A DNA stretch of 64,000 nt from a virus (IMGVR_UViG_3300050821_002122:62001-126000); one strand, 5' to 3'. Positions 1-10,150 are shown, numbered from the stretch's first letter. Program-made: numbers and translations. Notes: generated by a model not told the origin, from the sequence alone.

Positions 1-1
1 T

Positions 2-2524
2 CAGACAGTAGACGGCTATGTGTTGCAGACGAATGACCGTGTGTTGGTCAAAGATCAGACAGACCAGACTATCAACGGTGTGTACGTTGCATCGGCAGGT
101 GCATGGACCCGTGCAACCGATCTGGATAGCGGTGCTGAATTGCAAGGTATGGCAATACTGGTCTTGAATGGGTCAGCCAACGCATTGACTCAATGGGTCA
201 ATACTGCGGCTAGCCCGATCACTGTTGGCACTACCAACCTGGTCTATGCCAAGCTTCAGCCACCTCCACCAGCGTACACTGCGGGCACAGGCTTGTCGAT
301 TACTGCAAATCAGTTCTCGATAGCTAACACAGGCGTGACTGCTGGTGTATATACGAAAGTAACGGTGAACGCGCAAGGTCAGGTAACTGCCGGCGCACAG
401 TTCTCGATCACTGATATCTCGACGGCATTGGGCTACACGCCGTACAACGCCAGCAACCCAGCGAACTACATATCGACAAACCTGCCGATTACTCTGAGTG
501 GTGATGCAACTGGCACGGGCACCACAGCAATCAACGTAACTTTGGCTACCTCCGGTGTCACTCCAGGTACGTATTCCAAGGTAACGGTGGATGCAAAAGG
601 TCGTGTCACTGTTGGGGCTAACCTTAGCAACACCGAGATAGTGGCAGCAATCGGTTACACGCCAGTCAATCGCGCAGGTGATACGATGAGCGGCGCTTTG
701 AACGATGCACCAGCAGTTACGGTTGCTTCGGCAGCTACTATGCTGATCGGTGCCGCTGCATCGAACACCTGCAACATCAGTGGCACGACCAAAATTACAG
801 CATTCGATTCTATTCCCAATGGTGCCGTTCGCAATCTGATCTTCGCTGGCGTGCTGACGTTGACCAATTCGTCGAACCTAACACTGCCGACGGGTGCCAA
901 TATCACTACCGCAGCAGGTGACACAGCAGTCTTCGTGTCGCAAGGTAGCGGTATCTGGAAGTGCTTGAACTATTCGCGGGCTAGTGGTGCTGCGTTGGTC
1001 GGTGCACCAGACGTAACGAAGCTGCCATTGGCTGGTGGTACCTTGAGCGGTACTCTGAACTTAGCGCCTCAGGTCGCGGTTACTGCGGCAGCTACGACCA
1101 CAATTGCGGCACAAGGTGCGAACGACATCATAGTGAATGGTGCGACTACCATAACAGCGTTCGATGCTGCTCCACTTGGTGCCGTACGTACATTGACATT
1201 CTATGGTGGTGCGCTGTTGACCAACAACATCGTATCTTTAGTGTTGCCAACCAGTGCTAACATTCAGACGATACCTGGAGATTCTGCGCAGTTCACATCG
1301 ATATCCGGTGGCTGGCGTTGCGACTGGTACACACGCCATGATGGTACACCGCTGGCGGGTAGCGCCGATCCTACGAAACTGCCGCTAGCTGGCGGTAAGA
1401 TGACGGGTGCCTTGAATCTCGCAACGTCAGTCACGATTGCTTCAAGTGCAGTACCTGCGATTGGTGCCGCGGCCTCGAATGAGATTATTATCAGTGGTAC
1501 GACTACCATCACTGGCTTCGATAGCATCGCTGATGGTGCTGTACGTCGGGTAACGTTCACGGGTATCTTGACGCTGACGAATTCGTCTACGTTGATCTTA
1601 CCAGGCGCGACCAATATTGCTACCGCTGTTGGTGACGGTGCACAATTCACTTCGCTGGGTGCTGGTAGCTGGCGCTGCGATTACTACACACGCGCGAATG
1701 GTACGGCAGTAGTTGGTGCATTTGACGCTACGAAACTTCCACTGGCAGGTGGAACGATGTCAGGGGCACTGAACTTCGCTCCGACCGTAACTGTAGCATC
1801 TGCATCTACCGTCAACATCGGTGCTGCGGCAGCCAACGATATAGCGATCACTGGCACGACCAGCATCGTTGCGTTCGACACTGTAGCATCGGGTATCGAA
1901 CGGCAGGTTACATTCGCTGGCATCTTGACGTTGACCAATAGCACTGGCTTGATCTTACCAGGCACCACGAACATCACGACAGCCGCTGGTGATACTGCAC
2001 ACTTCACGTCGAAGGGTGGTGGCATTTGGCGTTGCGATAGCTACCAGAAAGCGAATGGTCAGGCAGTGGTATCAGGTGGGTCACCTTATGCTACGACTCA
2101 AGAATTCGATGGCAGCGGTTCAGCGATTGCAGCACGCTTCAAGAATGCAATCGAGATAGCATCGATCATCGCAGCAGCACCTGCGGCCACCCAGAACTTC
2201 TATGTGGCTAACGGTGCAGTGCAGTTCCATACAGTCAGCGCAACTGCTAACTGGATTTGGAACTTTGCATCTGATGCGTCGAACACATTGAACTCGGTGA
2301 TGGCTGTGGGTGATAGCTTAACTGTCTGCGGTCTAACGACTCAAGGCACAACAGCTTTCTACCCCAACACATTGCGTATCGACGGCAGCACAGTAACCGC
2401 AAAATGGCTGGGTGGTGCACCAACGAGTGGCAATGCAAGTGGAGTAGATATCTACACGTTTACCATCATTAAAACCGCTGCTGCCACGTTCTCCGTCTTT
2501 GGATCAGTTTCGCAATTCAAGTAA
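2..2524 (+). CDS. Large repeat-built tail fibre, 5' end outside window
   Basis: The reading frame is open to the window edge, so the N-terminus is missing; the first GTG (20) lies inside a domain that is complete in the second fibre (about 6000-6290), so it is not the start. Visible order: the NDRVLVKDQT / NGVYV domain common in phage fibres, beta repeats of the GDATGTGTT / YSKVTVDAKGRVT type, four modules of about 119 residues each opening with LPLAGGxxSGALN-like text (about 664-2075), and a C-terminal cap of about 148 residues ending IIKTAAATFS. The cap and modules recur in the fibre at 4121-9211. Role: receptor-binding or side fibre, inferred from repeat architecture typical of trimeric phage fibres. 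Confidence 0.88.
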   Translation, partial: QTVDGYVLQTNDRVLVKDQTDQTINGVYVASAGAWTRATDLDSGAELQGMAILVLNGSANALTQWVNTAASPITVGTTNLVYAKLQPPPPAYTAGTGLSITANQFSIANTGVTAGVYTKVTVNAQGQVTAGAQFSITDISTALGYTPYNASNPANYISTNLPITLSGDATGTGTTAINVTLATSGVTPGTYSKVTVDAKGRVTVGANLSNTEIVAAIGYTPVNRAGDTMSGALNDAPAVTVASAATMLIGAAASNTCNISGTTKITAFDSIPNGAVRNLIFAGVLTLTNSSNLTLPTGANITTAAGDTAVFVSQGSGIWKCLNYSRASGAALVGAPDVTKLPLAGGTLSGTLNLAPQVAVTAAATTTIAAQGANDIIVNGATTITAFDAAPLGAVRTLTFYGGALLTNNIVSLVLPTSANIQTIPGDSAQFTSISGGWRCDWYTRHDGTPLAGSADPTKLPLAGGKMTGALNLATSVTIASSAVPAIGAAASNEIIISGTTTITGFDSIADGAVRRVTFTGILTLTNSSTLILPGATNIATAVGDGAQFTSLGAGSWRCDYYTRANGTAVVGAFDATKLPLAGGTMSGALNFAPTVTVASASTVNIGAAAANDIAITGTTSIVAFDTVASGIERQVTFAGILTLTNSTGLILPGTTNITTAAGDTAHFTSKGGGIWRCDSYQKANGQAVVSGGSPYATTQEFDGSGSAIAARFKNAIEIASIIAAAPAATQNFYVANGAVQFHTVSATANWIWNFASDASNTLNSVMAVGDSLTVCGLTTQGTTAFYPNTLRIDGSTVTAKWLGGAPTSGNASGVDIYTFTIIKTAAATFSVFGSVSQFK
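660..2075 (+). repeat. Four diverged ~357-bp modules in the fibre gene
   Basis: Successive copies open near 664, 1021, 1381 and 1738. Each encodes a AGGTMSGALN-like opener, IGAAAxNDIxITGTT, an FDxxxxGAVRxxTF segment, LTLTNSSxLxLP, and a QFTSxGxGxWRCDxYTR closer. Copies differ at many positions, so they are old duplications kept by selection on protein structure rather than recent tandem repeats. Two more copies lie in the second fibre. Confidence 0.8.
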
Positions 2525-2542
2525 TTTTATAGAGAGGTCCAT

Positions 2543-3448
2543 ATGACACTGATGGGCATGAGAGGTGCAATGTCTGTATCTGGGTTCGGCAGGTTCCCGC
2601 ATAGTAGTGGGCCACCTGCCGGCAGCTTTGGGTTGTTTGCATCAGCGCAGACAACGCCAACAGCAAGGCAGACATCGGCATACAAATTCTCAACTGATAC
2701 CGCATCTGCTGGCACGCAGTTGGCCACGCAGGTTGCTGTGTCCGGGGCTGGTGCTGGTAACGTCACGCAAGGCGTTATCTGTATCGGTAACACGTTAAAA
2801 ACAACCAACGTCTATACGTATGCGTCGAATGCGGTAGTGGCAGGCGGGGCATTAGCGTCTGCGTTAAATACTGGCGCTGGTGCAGGTAACGATACAACCG
2901 CTCTGTTTGTCAGCGGCAAGAATAATGGCAGTTCGGCATCCAATCTGACCAACATCTTCGACTATGCTAGTAGCACATCTGGTGCCGGTACTAACCTGGT
3001 TAATTCAACCCAGGTTCCAGCAGCGTGCGGCATCCTAGCATATGTCATTATTGCCACAGCAGCGGTTAATGGCTCTGCGTCAAAAACGACAAACAAGTAC
3101 ACCTACAGCAGTGGTGCAACGGCTGCCGCTACCGCGTTGGCCAATAACTATGCGTCTGGTAACGCCGTGTCGAATGCTAACGTGGGTGTGTTCTTCGGTC
3201 AAGCTACTGTTAGTTCTCGTTACGTATGGTCTGGGGAAACATCAGTCGCTGGTGCAACCATTCCTATTTCTATCTCATTCGGAGCATCAGTAGGCAACGA
3301 TACGACAGGGGTGGTAACAACTGGAAGCAATGTGCAGGCATATAAATACAACTACGCCGCAGACTCGTTTTCTGCAGGTGGAGTACTGCCACAAACCGTA
3401 GGTGCTGGTGCTGGTGCCTCGCAAGGTGTAACTGGCGTCAGTATGTAA
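2543..3448 (+). CDS. YTYSG-repeat (kelch-like) virion protein, copy A
   Basis: Product of 301 residues made mostly of repeats about 45-50 residues long, each with a K/VYTYxSxxxxxGxxL core followed by a Gly/Asn-rich turn (GNDTT) and a short hydrophobic strand. This periodicity suggests a beta-propeller or stacked beta fold; that is inference. It is a paralogue of 9272-10150, and each copy directly follows a long tail fibre, so it is probably an adhesin or fibre-associated protein. The ATG follows a GAGAGG ribosome site. No enzymatic motif was seen. Confidence 0.75.
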   Translation: MTLMGMRGAMSVSGFGRFPHSSGPPAGSFGLFASAQTTPTARQTSAYKFSTDTASAGTQLATQVAVSGAGAGNVTQGVICIGNTLKTTNVYTYASNAVVAGGALASALNTGAGAGNDTTALFVSGKNNGSSASNLTNIFDYASSTSGAGTNLVNSTQVPAACGILAYVIIATAAVNGSASKTTNKYTYSSGATAAATALANNYASGNAVSNANVGVFFGQATVSSRYVWSGETSVAGATIPISISFGASVGNDTTGVVTTGSNVQAYKYNYAADSFSAGGVLPQTVGAGAGASQGVTGVSM

Positions 3449-3474
3449 CCCTTCTCATAACAAAGGATTTAAAG

Positions 3475-4098
3475 ATGAACAGCAAGCCTCATCGTCAAAA
3501 CAGTGGTTTTCAACTTCGTTACTTTCTGGCTGGCGATTGCCACACATCGGATGGTGCCTATGTATTGATGTATGGTCAGAAGATCGACATCGAAACCAAG
3601 TTGCGGCATGCCGAAAGTCAACTGCTGCGTCGCCAAGGTAAGATCATGGCAGCACAAGAGATCATCGACACACCGGGCTTGAAACCATCGGAGTACCTGA
3701 TGGCAAAGGCAGACAAGTTAGAACAGGAAGCAGATGTACCCACATGGGAAATGAATCTGAAGGGCGCACATCAAGAACTCCAAGACATCGTAGAGATCAT
3801 GGAGGAGTTGAAACCGCAATGCAAGTATGCGGACCTTGATATATTGGAGCAATCAGAGGCTAGCCAGCAAGAAGAGTGGCTGCTGGAGCTGATGAACCGT
3901 GCGGAGAACTTTTTCTTGTCGGTGGGTTCGATACCGCATGACCATCTCCAGACGATGCGCTCTCACCCTGAGTTCAAAGAGAAGTTGGTTCCATACATCG
4001 CAGAAATTCACAAGAAACTGAGCATAGCAATGGGGCCCGCTGGCGGCGGTATGGTCCAAGCTCTGAGCAATGTAAGCAAGCCTTTACTGTTGGAATGA
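3475..4098 (+). CDS. Unknown protein in the fibre locus, helical
   Basis: Product of 207 residues preceded by AAAGGA. The N-terminus has a compact motif (FQLRYFLAGDCHTSDGAYV) followed by long charged helices rich in K, E, Q and L, likely coiled coil (about residues 40-150). It sits between the two fibre cassettes and is transcribed with them. A fibre chaperone, hinge or connector is possible from position, but nothing in the sequence proves it. I do not recognise the family with certainty. Confidence 0.7.
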   Translation: MNSKPHRQNSGFQLRYFLAGDCHTSDGAYVLMYGQKIDIETKLRHAESQLLRRQGKIMAAQEIIDTPGLKPSEYLMAKADKLEQEADVPTWEMNLKGAHQELQDIVEIMEELKPQCKYADLDILEQSEASQQEEWLLELMNRAENFFLSVGSIPHDHLQTMRSHPEFKEKLVPYIAEIHKKLSIAMGPAGGGMVQALSNVSKPLLLE

Positions 4099-4120
4099 CC
4101 TTAACCTTGGAAACAATAAA

Positions 4121-7100
4121 ATGACTACTCCATCGCAATTCTACTATCCAGTAACAATGCACCGTGACGCGGCAGCAAGTGATACGCTGGCTCCTGTCGT
4201 CATGACTCTCCCACTCGTGCAGTCTGTGGAGGATTTGGTTATCATCTTGCTGAACAGCGTTGGTGAGCAGCCCCAAGGTCTCTACGTCTTCGATGGCATT
4301 CAGTGGCGGTTCGCTATGCCGATGCCAGCAGTAAGTGCTTCGATCATTTTCGCAAGTTCGCTGGACGTCTACATCAATGCAACGTTGGATGTTACGCTCG
4401 ATCCATCGACCATTGTGTACAAAAATGGTCAGCAACAACCTGGTGATGTAATCACTCATGGCAATGCTGTGTACGCTGTTCGCACTCCACCAGCAGGTGG
4501 TGGCGGTGGCGGTGCAGTTACTTCTGTCAATGGTCAGACCGGTACGGTAACTATCAATGCTGCGAATCTGCCAGGTTTGGCTGTCGTTGGTAAGACTGGC
4601 CAATACGCTGATCTGATCGGTGCCCCAGGCCCGTACACGTTGCCTGCGGCAACTACTTCCACGCTCGGTGGTGTGATCGTATCGCCATCAGGTAATCTGT
4701 CGGTCAACGGCAGTGGCACTGTGGACATCAGTTCGGCTCTCTTGGCTTCTATTGCTAGCAAGCTGAATAGCGCTGTTCCAATCGGTACCGGTACTACGCT
4801 CATCGACAGTGTAACCAGCGGTATCTTGACGCTGCGCACTATCACTGCAGGTAGTGGCATCTCGCTGGTGAACAGCAGTGGCACGATCACCGTGGCCTAC
4901 GTGCCTACCATTGCCACTGCAACTGCGCTAGGTAGCGTGATAGTACCTTCGTCGTCGAACTTGAGCGTTGACTCGATGGGTAACATCGACATCACTGGCG
5001 CTTTGATGACGACTATCGCGGGTAAACTGAACAATGTGGTCAACAGCGGTGGTGGAGTATCGGTCGTGCGTTCCTCGACTGGCGGCACTGGCACGTTCAA
5101 ATCGTTGGCCCAAGGCAGCAATATCACCATCGTCGATGACGGTGCTGGCACATTGACCATCGCATCCACGGCTGCTGGAGGCTCGGTAACGCTGACTGGC
5201 GATGTGACGGGTTCAGGTACATCCACCGTTGCAACCACATTGGCTGCATCTGGTGTAACTGCTGGTACCTATACCAAGGTCACGGTTGACGCTAAAGGTC
5301 GTGTTACTGTCGGCGCAGCACTGTCTGGTACTGATGTGAATACGGCACTAGGCTACACGCCATACAACGGTACAACCAACCCTAACGGATACATTGCCGC
5401 CAATCAAGCCATCACTGTCACTGGTGATGCAACAGGTTCTGGTACCACGGCAATCACTCTGACCCTGGCCGCCTCCGGCGTAACTGCTGGTACTTACACC
5501 AAAGTTACCGTGAATGCTAAAGGCTTGGTGACCGCAAGCTCTGCGCTGTCGGCTGGTGACATCAACACTGCGTTGGGCTACACTGCGTACAACGGTGGCA
5601 CCAATCCAAATGGCTTCATCGCAGCCAACCAGACTATCACTTTGAGCGGTGATGCTACCGGTAGCGGTTCGACTGCTATTACTGTAGCGCTTGCCAACAG
5701 CGGTGTATCGGCCGGCACTTACAAGTCGGTGACCGTCAACGCCAAAGGTCTCGTGACTGGTGGCACCAATCCTACGACCCTTGCTGGTTATGGTATCACC
5801 GATGCTTTGAGCAGCCTGACAGGCGGCAGTGTCGCTGGTAACATTACGATGACGAGTGGCGCAACTGTAACAGGTCTGCCTACACCTGTGAACCCATCGG
5901 ATGCTGCTAACAGGAGCTATGTAGATAACGCTATTGCTAGCGTGGCCTCTGGCACTTCATGGCGTAACAATGCGCAGGTCGCTTCGACTGGCAATCTGAC
6001 GCTGAGCGGTCTTCAGACCATCGACGGCTATACCACTTTGGCCAATGACCGCGTGCTAGTCAAAGACCAAACGAATCAAACAGAGAACGGTGTTTATGTC
6101 GCAGCATCCGGCGCGTGGACTCGTGCTACGGACACTGACACTGGTGCAGAAATCATTGGTATGGCCATCTTGGTCATCAATGGTACTGCGAATGCGCTGA
6201 GTCAATGGATCAACACGAACACTGGCAGTATTGTTGTCGGCACTACGAACATTACCTACACCAAATTGCAGGGTAACGGCACCATCTATACTGCTGGTAC
6301 TGGCCTGACACTGACTGGTCAAGTGTTCTCGATTACCAATACAGGCGTTACGGCTGGTACCTACACCAAGGTTACTGTCAACGCACAAGGTCAGGTAACG
6401 ACAGGCGCTGCTTTGGCCTCGTCGGATATTACTACTGCACTGGGCTTCACGCCTTACAATTCGACCAATCCGAGTGGCTATATCTCCGCTAACCAGACAA
6501 TTACGTACACTGGTGACGCCACAGGTTCGGGAACCACTGCTGTAACGTTGACTCTGGCCGCCTCAGGTGTTACGGCTAGCACGTATAACAACGTTACCGT
6601 CGATGCTAAAGGTCGTGTGACCAATGGTTCCAACGTTGCGTACCTGACGGCTAACCAAACCATCACGGTGTCTGGTGACGCGACGGCAAGTGGTTCGACC
6701 ACTCTAGCTCTGACTTTGGCTGCTTCCGGCGTAACTGCTGGTACGTACAAATCGGTCACCGTCAACGCTAAAGGTCTCGTAACGGCTGGCACCAACCCAA
6801 CTACGTTGGCCGGCTTCGGTATCACGGACGCGCTGTCGACCTCGGGTGGTTCGCTGACAGGCACCATCACTGTATCTGGTGGCGGTGCGATCACTGGTCT
6901 GCCTACCCCATCCGCAGCATCTGATGCATCGACCAAAGGTTATACGGACGGAGTCGGTACTGCGACCTACAACAGCGTTTCGTGGAAATTGATGGCAGCG
7001 GCTGCGACTACTGCAAACATCACGTTGAGCGGCTTGCAGGCAATCGACGGTTACACCACGTTAGCAGGTGATCGTGTACTGGTCAAGAATCAGACCACGC

Positions 7101-9211
7101 AAAGTGCTAATGGCCTGTACGCTGCGGCGGCTGGTGCGTGGACTCGCGTTGCTGACGCATCGACTGGTGCTAACATTCTGAACTCGATTGTGCTGGTTCT
7201 GAATGGCACTGTCAATGCGCTGACTCAGTGGGCTAATACCAACACAAGCACGATCACGGTTGGTACGACGGCAATCACTTACGGTCAGACGGCCGCAGCA
7301 GGTACTGCTTACACTGCGGGTACTGGCTTGACCCTGACGGGTGCGCAGTTCTCGATCACGAACACTGCGGTAACCCCCGGCACATACACCAAAGTAACGG
7401 TGAATGCGCAAGGCCAGGTAACGTTGGGTGCGTCGCTCGCTAGCGCAGATGTAACAGGCGCGTTGGGCTTCACACCGTATAATGCGACTAACCCTAGCGG
7501 CTACATCAGCGGTAACCAAACCATTACCTACACGGGTGATGCAACTGGTAGTGGTACGACGGCAGTGACGCTGACTCTGGCAGCAAGTGGCGTAACGGCG
7601 GGTACGTACAACAATGTTACCGTCAACGCGAAAGGTTTGGTGACCGGTGGCTCGAACATCGGATACCTGACAGCTAACCAAACGATCACGCTGAGTGGTG
7701 ACGTAACAGGTTCTGGTACTACTGCGATCACTGCTACTCTGGCAAACACCGCAGTGACTGCTGGTTCCTACGGCGATGCAACTCACGTTCCGACGTTCAC
7801 TGTCGATGCGAAAGGTCGCTTGACTGCGGCTGGTAGCGTCGCGATCTCGGCTGGCGTAAGCTCGGTATTCGGACAGACAGGTGCGGTGCCAAACTTGAGT
7901 GGTGACGTAACAACCTCAGGTTCCAGCGCAACGACACTGGCTGCATCTGGTGTTACGGCAGGTACCTATACCAAAGTCACTGTCAACGCGAAAGGTTTGG
8001 TAACGACTGGTGCAGCGCTGGCGTCGTCTGATGTTACGACGGCTCTGGGTTATACTCCGCTGAACAAAGCTGGTGACACCATGAGCGGTGCCTTCAACCA
8101 GGCTCCGACCGTCAACGTTGCGTCTGCTGCTACGACCCTAATCGGTGCTGCGGCTGCGAATGACATCAGCATCACTGGCTCGACGAATATCACAGCATTC
8201 GATACGGCTCCAGCTGGTGCGCTGCGTACTCTGCGCTTCATCAACGGTGGCATGACGATTACCAATAATGGTGCTACCTTGCTGTTGCCGACTGGCGCCA
8301 ATATCACAGTCGCAGCGAACGACCTCGCTGAGTTCTGCTCCAAAGGTAGTGGTGTGTGGGTCTGTAACTGGTACACCCGTGCTTCCGGTGCTGCGTTAGT
8401 AGCCTCCACGGATGCGACGAAGCTGTCGTTGTCCGGCGGTACGATGACCGGTGCCTTGAACAACGCAGCTACCGTAACGTTGGCCTCGGCAGCGACGCTG
8501 AACATTGGCGCTGCGGCTGCGAATGACATTTCAGTTACTGGTACCACCACTATCACTGCGTTCGACACCATTGCAGCAGGTGCTGTTCGCCGTCTGACAT
8601 TCACTGGTATCCTGACGTTGACCTACAATGCAACATCGCTGATTATCCCCGGCGCAGCTAGCGTAACGACGGCTGCTGGCGATACTGCTCAGTTCACGTC
8701 GCTGGGTGGTGGTAACTGGCGCTGCGATGACTACACGAAGGCAAGTGGCCAGGCCTTAGTGGGTGGTGGCAGCCCATTCTCCACTACGCAGGTATTCAAT
8801 GGTTCCACATCAGTGCAAGCCGCCAAATTCACGAACGTTGCTGAGTTGGTACTGGTTACTGCTGCTGTTCCATCGGCTACCTTCAACGTATCGGCTGGCG
8901 CTGTGCAGTTGTTCACGACTGCGGCAACCGCTAACTGGACGTTGAACTTCCAGTATTCGGCTGGTACCACGCTGAATGCAGCAATGGCTGTGGGTGATTC
9001 GATGACAGTGGCTCAGATCACCAATCAGGGCGCAACCGCATTCTTCCCAACGGCGTTCACGATTGATGGTACAACGGTAACTCCTCTGTGGCAAGGTGGT
9101 GTCGCTCCTGCGGCAGGTAATGCAAGTGGTCGCGATGTCTACACGTTCACGATCATCAAAACTGCGGCGTCGACTTACACCGTGTTGGCTGCACAGACCC
9201 AGTATAAATAA
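4121..9211 (+). CDS. Giant repeat-built tail fibre (1696 aa)
   Basis: The longest gene in the window. It has a unique N-terminal part (residues 1-130, probably the virion-attachment end), a Gly-rich linker and the SVNGQTGTV motif, then many copies of GDATGSGTTAITLTLAASGVT / AGTYTKVTVNAKGLVT beta repeats, each often followed by TALGYTPYN. Two copies of the NDRVLVKDQT / NGVYV domain, two ~119-residue modules (about 8061-8765) and the same C-terminal cap as the first fibre follow. Predicted long trimeric beta fibre for host recognition. The start is preceded by GGAAAC, and a terminator follows the gene. Its length and the shared cap make recombination with the first fibre gene likely. Confidence 0.9.
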   Translation: MTTPSQFYYPVTMHRDAAASDTLAPVVMTLPLVQSVEDLVIILLNSVGEQPQGLYVFDGIQWRFAMPMPAVSASIIFASSLDVYINATLDVTLDPSTIVYKNGQQQPGDVITHGNAVYAVRTPPAGGGGGGAVTSVNGQTGTVTINAANLPGLAVVGKTGQYADLIGAPGPYTLPAATTSTLGGVIVSPSGNLSVNGSGTVDISSALLASIASKLNSAVPIGTGTTLIDSVTSGILTLRTITAGSGISLVNSSGTITVAYVPTIATATALGSVIVPSSSNLSVDSMGNIDITGALMTTIAGKLNNVVNSGGGVSVVRSSTGGTGTFKSLAQGSNITIVDDGAGTLTIASTAAGGSVTLTGDVTGSGTSTVATTLAASGVTAGTYTKVTVDAKGRVTVGAALSGTDVNTALGYTPYNGTTNPNGYIAANQAITVTGDATGSGTTAITLTLAASGVTAGTYTKVTVNAKGLVTASSALSAGDINTALGYTAYNGGTNPNGFIAANQTITLSGDATGSGSTAITVALANSGVSAGTYKSVTVNAKGLVTGGTNPTTLAGYGITDALSSLTGGSVAGNITMTSGATVTGLPTPVNPSDAANRSYVDNAIASVASGTSWRNNAQVASTGNLTLSGLQTIDGYTTLANDRVLVKDQTNQTENGVYVAASGAWTRATDTDTGAEIIGMAILVINGTANALSQWINTNTGSIVVGTTNITYTKLQGNGTIYTAGTGLTLTGQVFSITNTGVTAGTYTKVTVNAQGQVTTGAALASSDITTALGFTPYNSTNPSGYISANQTITYTGDATGSGTTAVTLTLAASGVTASTYNNVTVDAKGRVTNGSNVAYLTANQTITVSGDATASGSTTLALTLAASGVTAGTYKSVTVNAKGLVTAGTNPTTLAGFGITDALSTSGGSLTGTITVSGGGAITGLPTPSAASDASTKGYTDGVGTATYNSVSWKLMAAAATTANITLSGLQAIDGYTTLAGDRVLVKNQTTQSANGLYAAAAGAWTRVADASTGANILNSIVLVLNGTVNALTQWANTNTSTITVGTTAITYGQTAAAGTAYTAGTGLTLTGAQFSITNTAVTPGTYTKVTVNAQGQVTLGASLASADVTGALGFTPYNATNPSGYISGNQTITYTGDATGSGTTAVTLTLAASGVTAGTYNNVTVNAKGLVTGGSNIGYLTANQTITLSGDVTGSGTTAITATLANTAVTAGSYGDATHVPTFTVDAKGRLTAAGSVAISAGVSSVFGQTGAVPNLSGDVTTSGSSATTLAASGVTAGTYTKVTVNAKGLVTTGAALASSDVTTALGYTPLNKAGDTMSGAFNQAPTVNVASAATTLIGAAAANDISITGSTNITAFDTAPAGALRTLRFINGGMTITNNGATLLLPTGANITVAANDLAEFCSKGSGVWVCNWYTRASGAALVASTDATKLSLSGGTMTGALNNAATVTLASAATLNIGAAAANDISVTGTTTITAFDTIAAGAVRRLTFTGILTLTYNATSLIIPGAASVTTAAGDTAQFTSLGGGNWRCDDYTKASGQALVGGGSPFSTTQVFNGSTSVQAAKFTNVAELVLVTAAVPSATFNVSAGAVQLFTTAATANWTLNFQYSAGTTLNAAMAVGDSMTVAQITNQGATAFFPTAFTIDGTTVTPLWQGGVAPAAGNASGRDVYTFTIIKTAASTYTVLAAQTQYK
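5170..8060 (+). repeat. Tandem beta-repeat array in the giant fibre
   Basis: At least eight diverged copies of a unit encoding GDxTGSGTTAITxTL, AASGVTAGTYxxVTVNAKGLVT and usually TALGYTPYN are spread through this stretch, interleaved with two NGVYV domains. Individual copies vary at the base level. They are coding repeats that build a fibre shaft, not a CRISPR or satellite array. Confidence 0.75.
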
Positions 9212-9219
9212 TGGGTAAT

Positions 9220-9250
9220 GGGAGAAGGGTAGCAATATCCTTCTCCCTTT
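9220..9250 (+). terminator. Rho-independent terminator after giant fibre
   Basis: Stem GGGAGAAGG (9220-9228) pairs with CCTTCTCCC (9239-9247) around a 10-base loop and is followed by TTT. It lies nine bases after the fibre stop codon. The short U tract suggests incomplete termination, which would let some transcripts continue into 9272. Confidence 0.75.
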
Positions 9251-9271
9251 CACACAGAAAGAGAGTAAATT

Positions 9272-10150
9272 ATGCCAGTTATAGCAGCACGTGGGGCGTT
9301 CGCAGCCAGGGCATATGGTTCTTACGCTATCCCGACTTTAGTACAAGGTAGCCAGGGAGTATTTGCCTCATACTCCGGTTTCGCGCATGTGGTGAAATAT
9401 CTGTTTGGTAACGATGCCATAGCGTCCTCGACAGCAAGTTCAGCAGCGTCTAGTTACGGGGGTGCGATCAGTAACTACTCGGAAGGCATCTACGTGCTTG
9501 GTAATGGATCAGCCATTACCCGTAAATACACCTTTGCGTTTGATCGTATTATGGTGGGCGTATCGCTATCCAATGCACCAGGTGTTGGTTCTGGTTGTGG
9601 TAACTCGACTGGTGGTGTGTTCGCTATAGCCATACATGGTGTGCTGTCCAACAAATACACTTATGCTGGTGACGTAGTAGCTGCTGGTGGCTCATTCACT
9701 GCTGGTACGTACTATGGTGCCAGCGCTGGCACCTCAACATTCGGTATCTTCGCCCTTGGTAACACTACGACCACTACGAACGTCTACACATACAGTGGTG
9801 ACTCAGTGGCAGGAGGTACTGCGTTGACCACTGCCACCATCGCTGGTTGTGCTGTTGGCAACTCTACTGTGGGTGTATTCAGCATGGGTAACGCGCTGAC
9901 CACGACCAGTACTTACACTTACAGTGGTAGTACGGTTGCCGCTGGAACCGCACTTACAGCAGCCGCATCGTCAAACATGGCAGCCGGTAACGATACGGAA
10001 GGCATCATAGCCATCAGCAATTCCACAACAACCATGAATAAATATACGTATAGTGGCAACTCTGTGGCTACCGCAACTGCACTGTCTGTTGCACCCCCTA
10101 ACCAAAATGCCGCTGGTATGTCCAATGGTATAACTGGCGTCACCGCCTAA
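9272..10150 (+). CDS. YTYSG-repeat (kelch-like) virion protein, copy B
   Basis: Product of 292 residues, paralogous to 2543-3448: same length class, same KYTYSGxxVxxGTAL unit and GNDTxGI/GNSTxGV turns, and a similar ending (xGVTGV followed by two residues). About six units of 45-50 residues are visible. It follows the giant fibre just as copy A follows the first fibre, so fibre plus repeat protein forms a duplicated cassette. The ATG follows a GAAAGAGAG ribosome site. A host-contact or fibre-tip role is inferred. Confidence 0.75.
   Translation: MPVIAARGAFAARAYGSYAIPTLVQGSQGVFASYSGFAHVVKYLFGNDAIASSTASSAASSYGGAISNYSEGIYVLGNGSAITRKYTFAFDRIMVGVSLSNAPGVGSGCGNSTGGVFAIAIHGVLSNKYTYAGDVVAAGGSFTAGTYYGASAGTSTFGIFALGNTTTTTNVYTYSGDSVAGGTALTTATIAGCAVGNSTVGVFSMGNALTTTSTYTYSGSTVAAGTALTAAASSNMAAGNDTEGIIAISNSTTTMNKYTYSGNSVATATALSVAPPNQNAAGMSNGITGVTA

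Noticed and set aside
7061-8604. Long minus-strand frames under the giant fibre gene
   Set aside because: Shadows of the repeat codons (Val/Pro/Thr/Ala-rich); they repeat at the period of the fibre modules and have no independent features.
664-8765. Regular repeats that might suggest a CRISPR array or satellite
   Set aside because: The repeats are in coding frame, diverged and of protein-module length, with no short identical repeat and spacer pattern.
9203-9210. Plus-strand TATAAATA as a late promoter for the gene at 9272
   Set aside because: It is formed by the last codons and stop of the fibre gene and lies upstream of the terminator at 9220-9250, so transcripts from it would be cut short.
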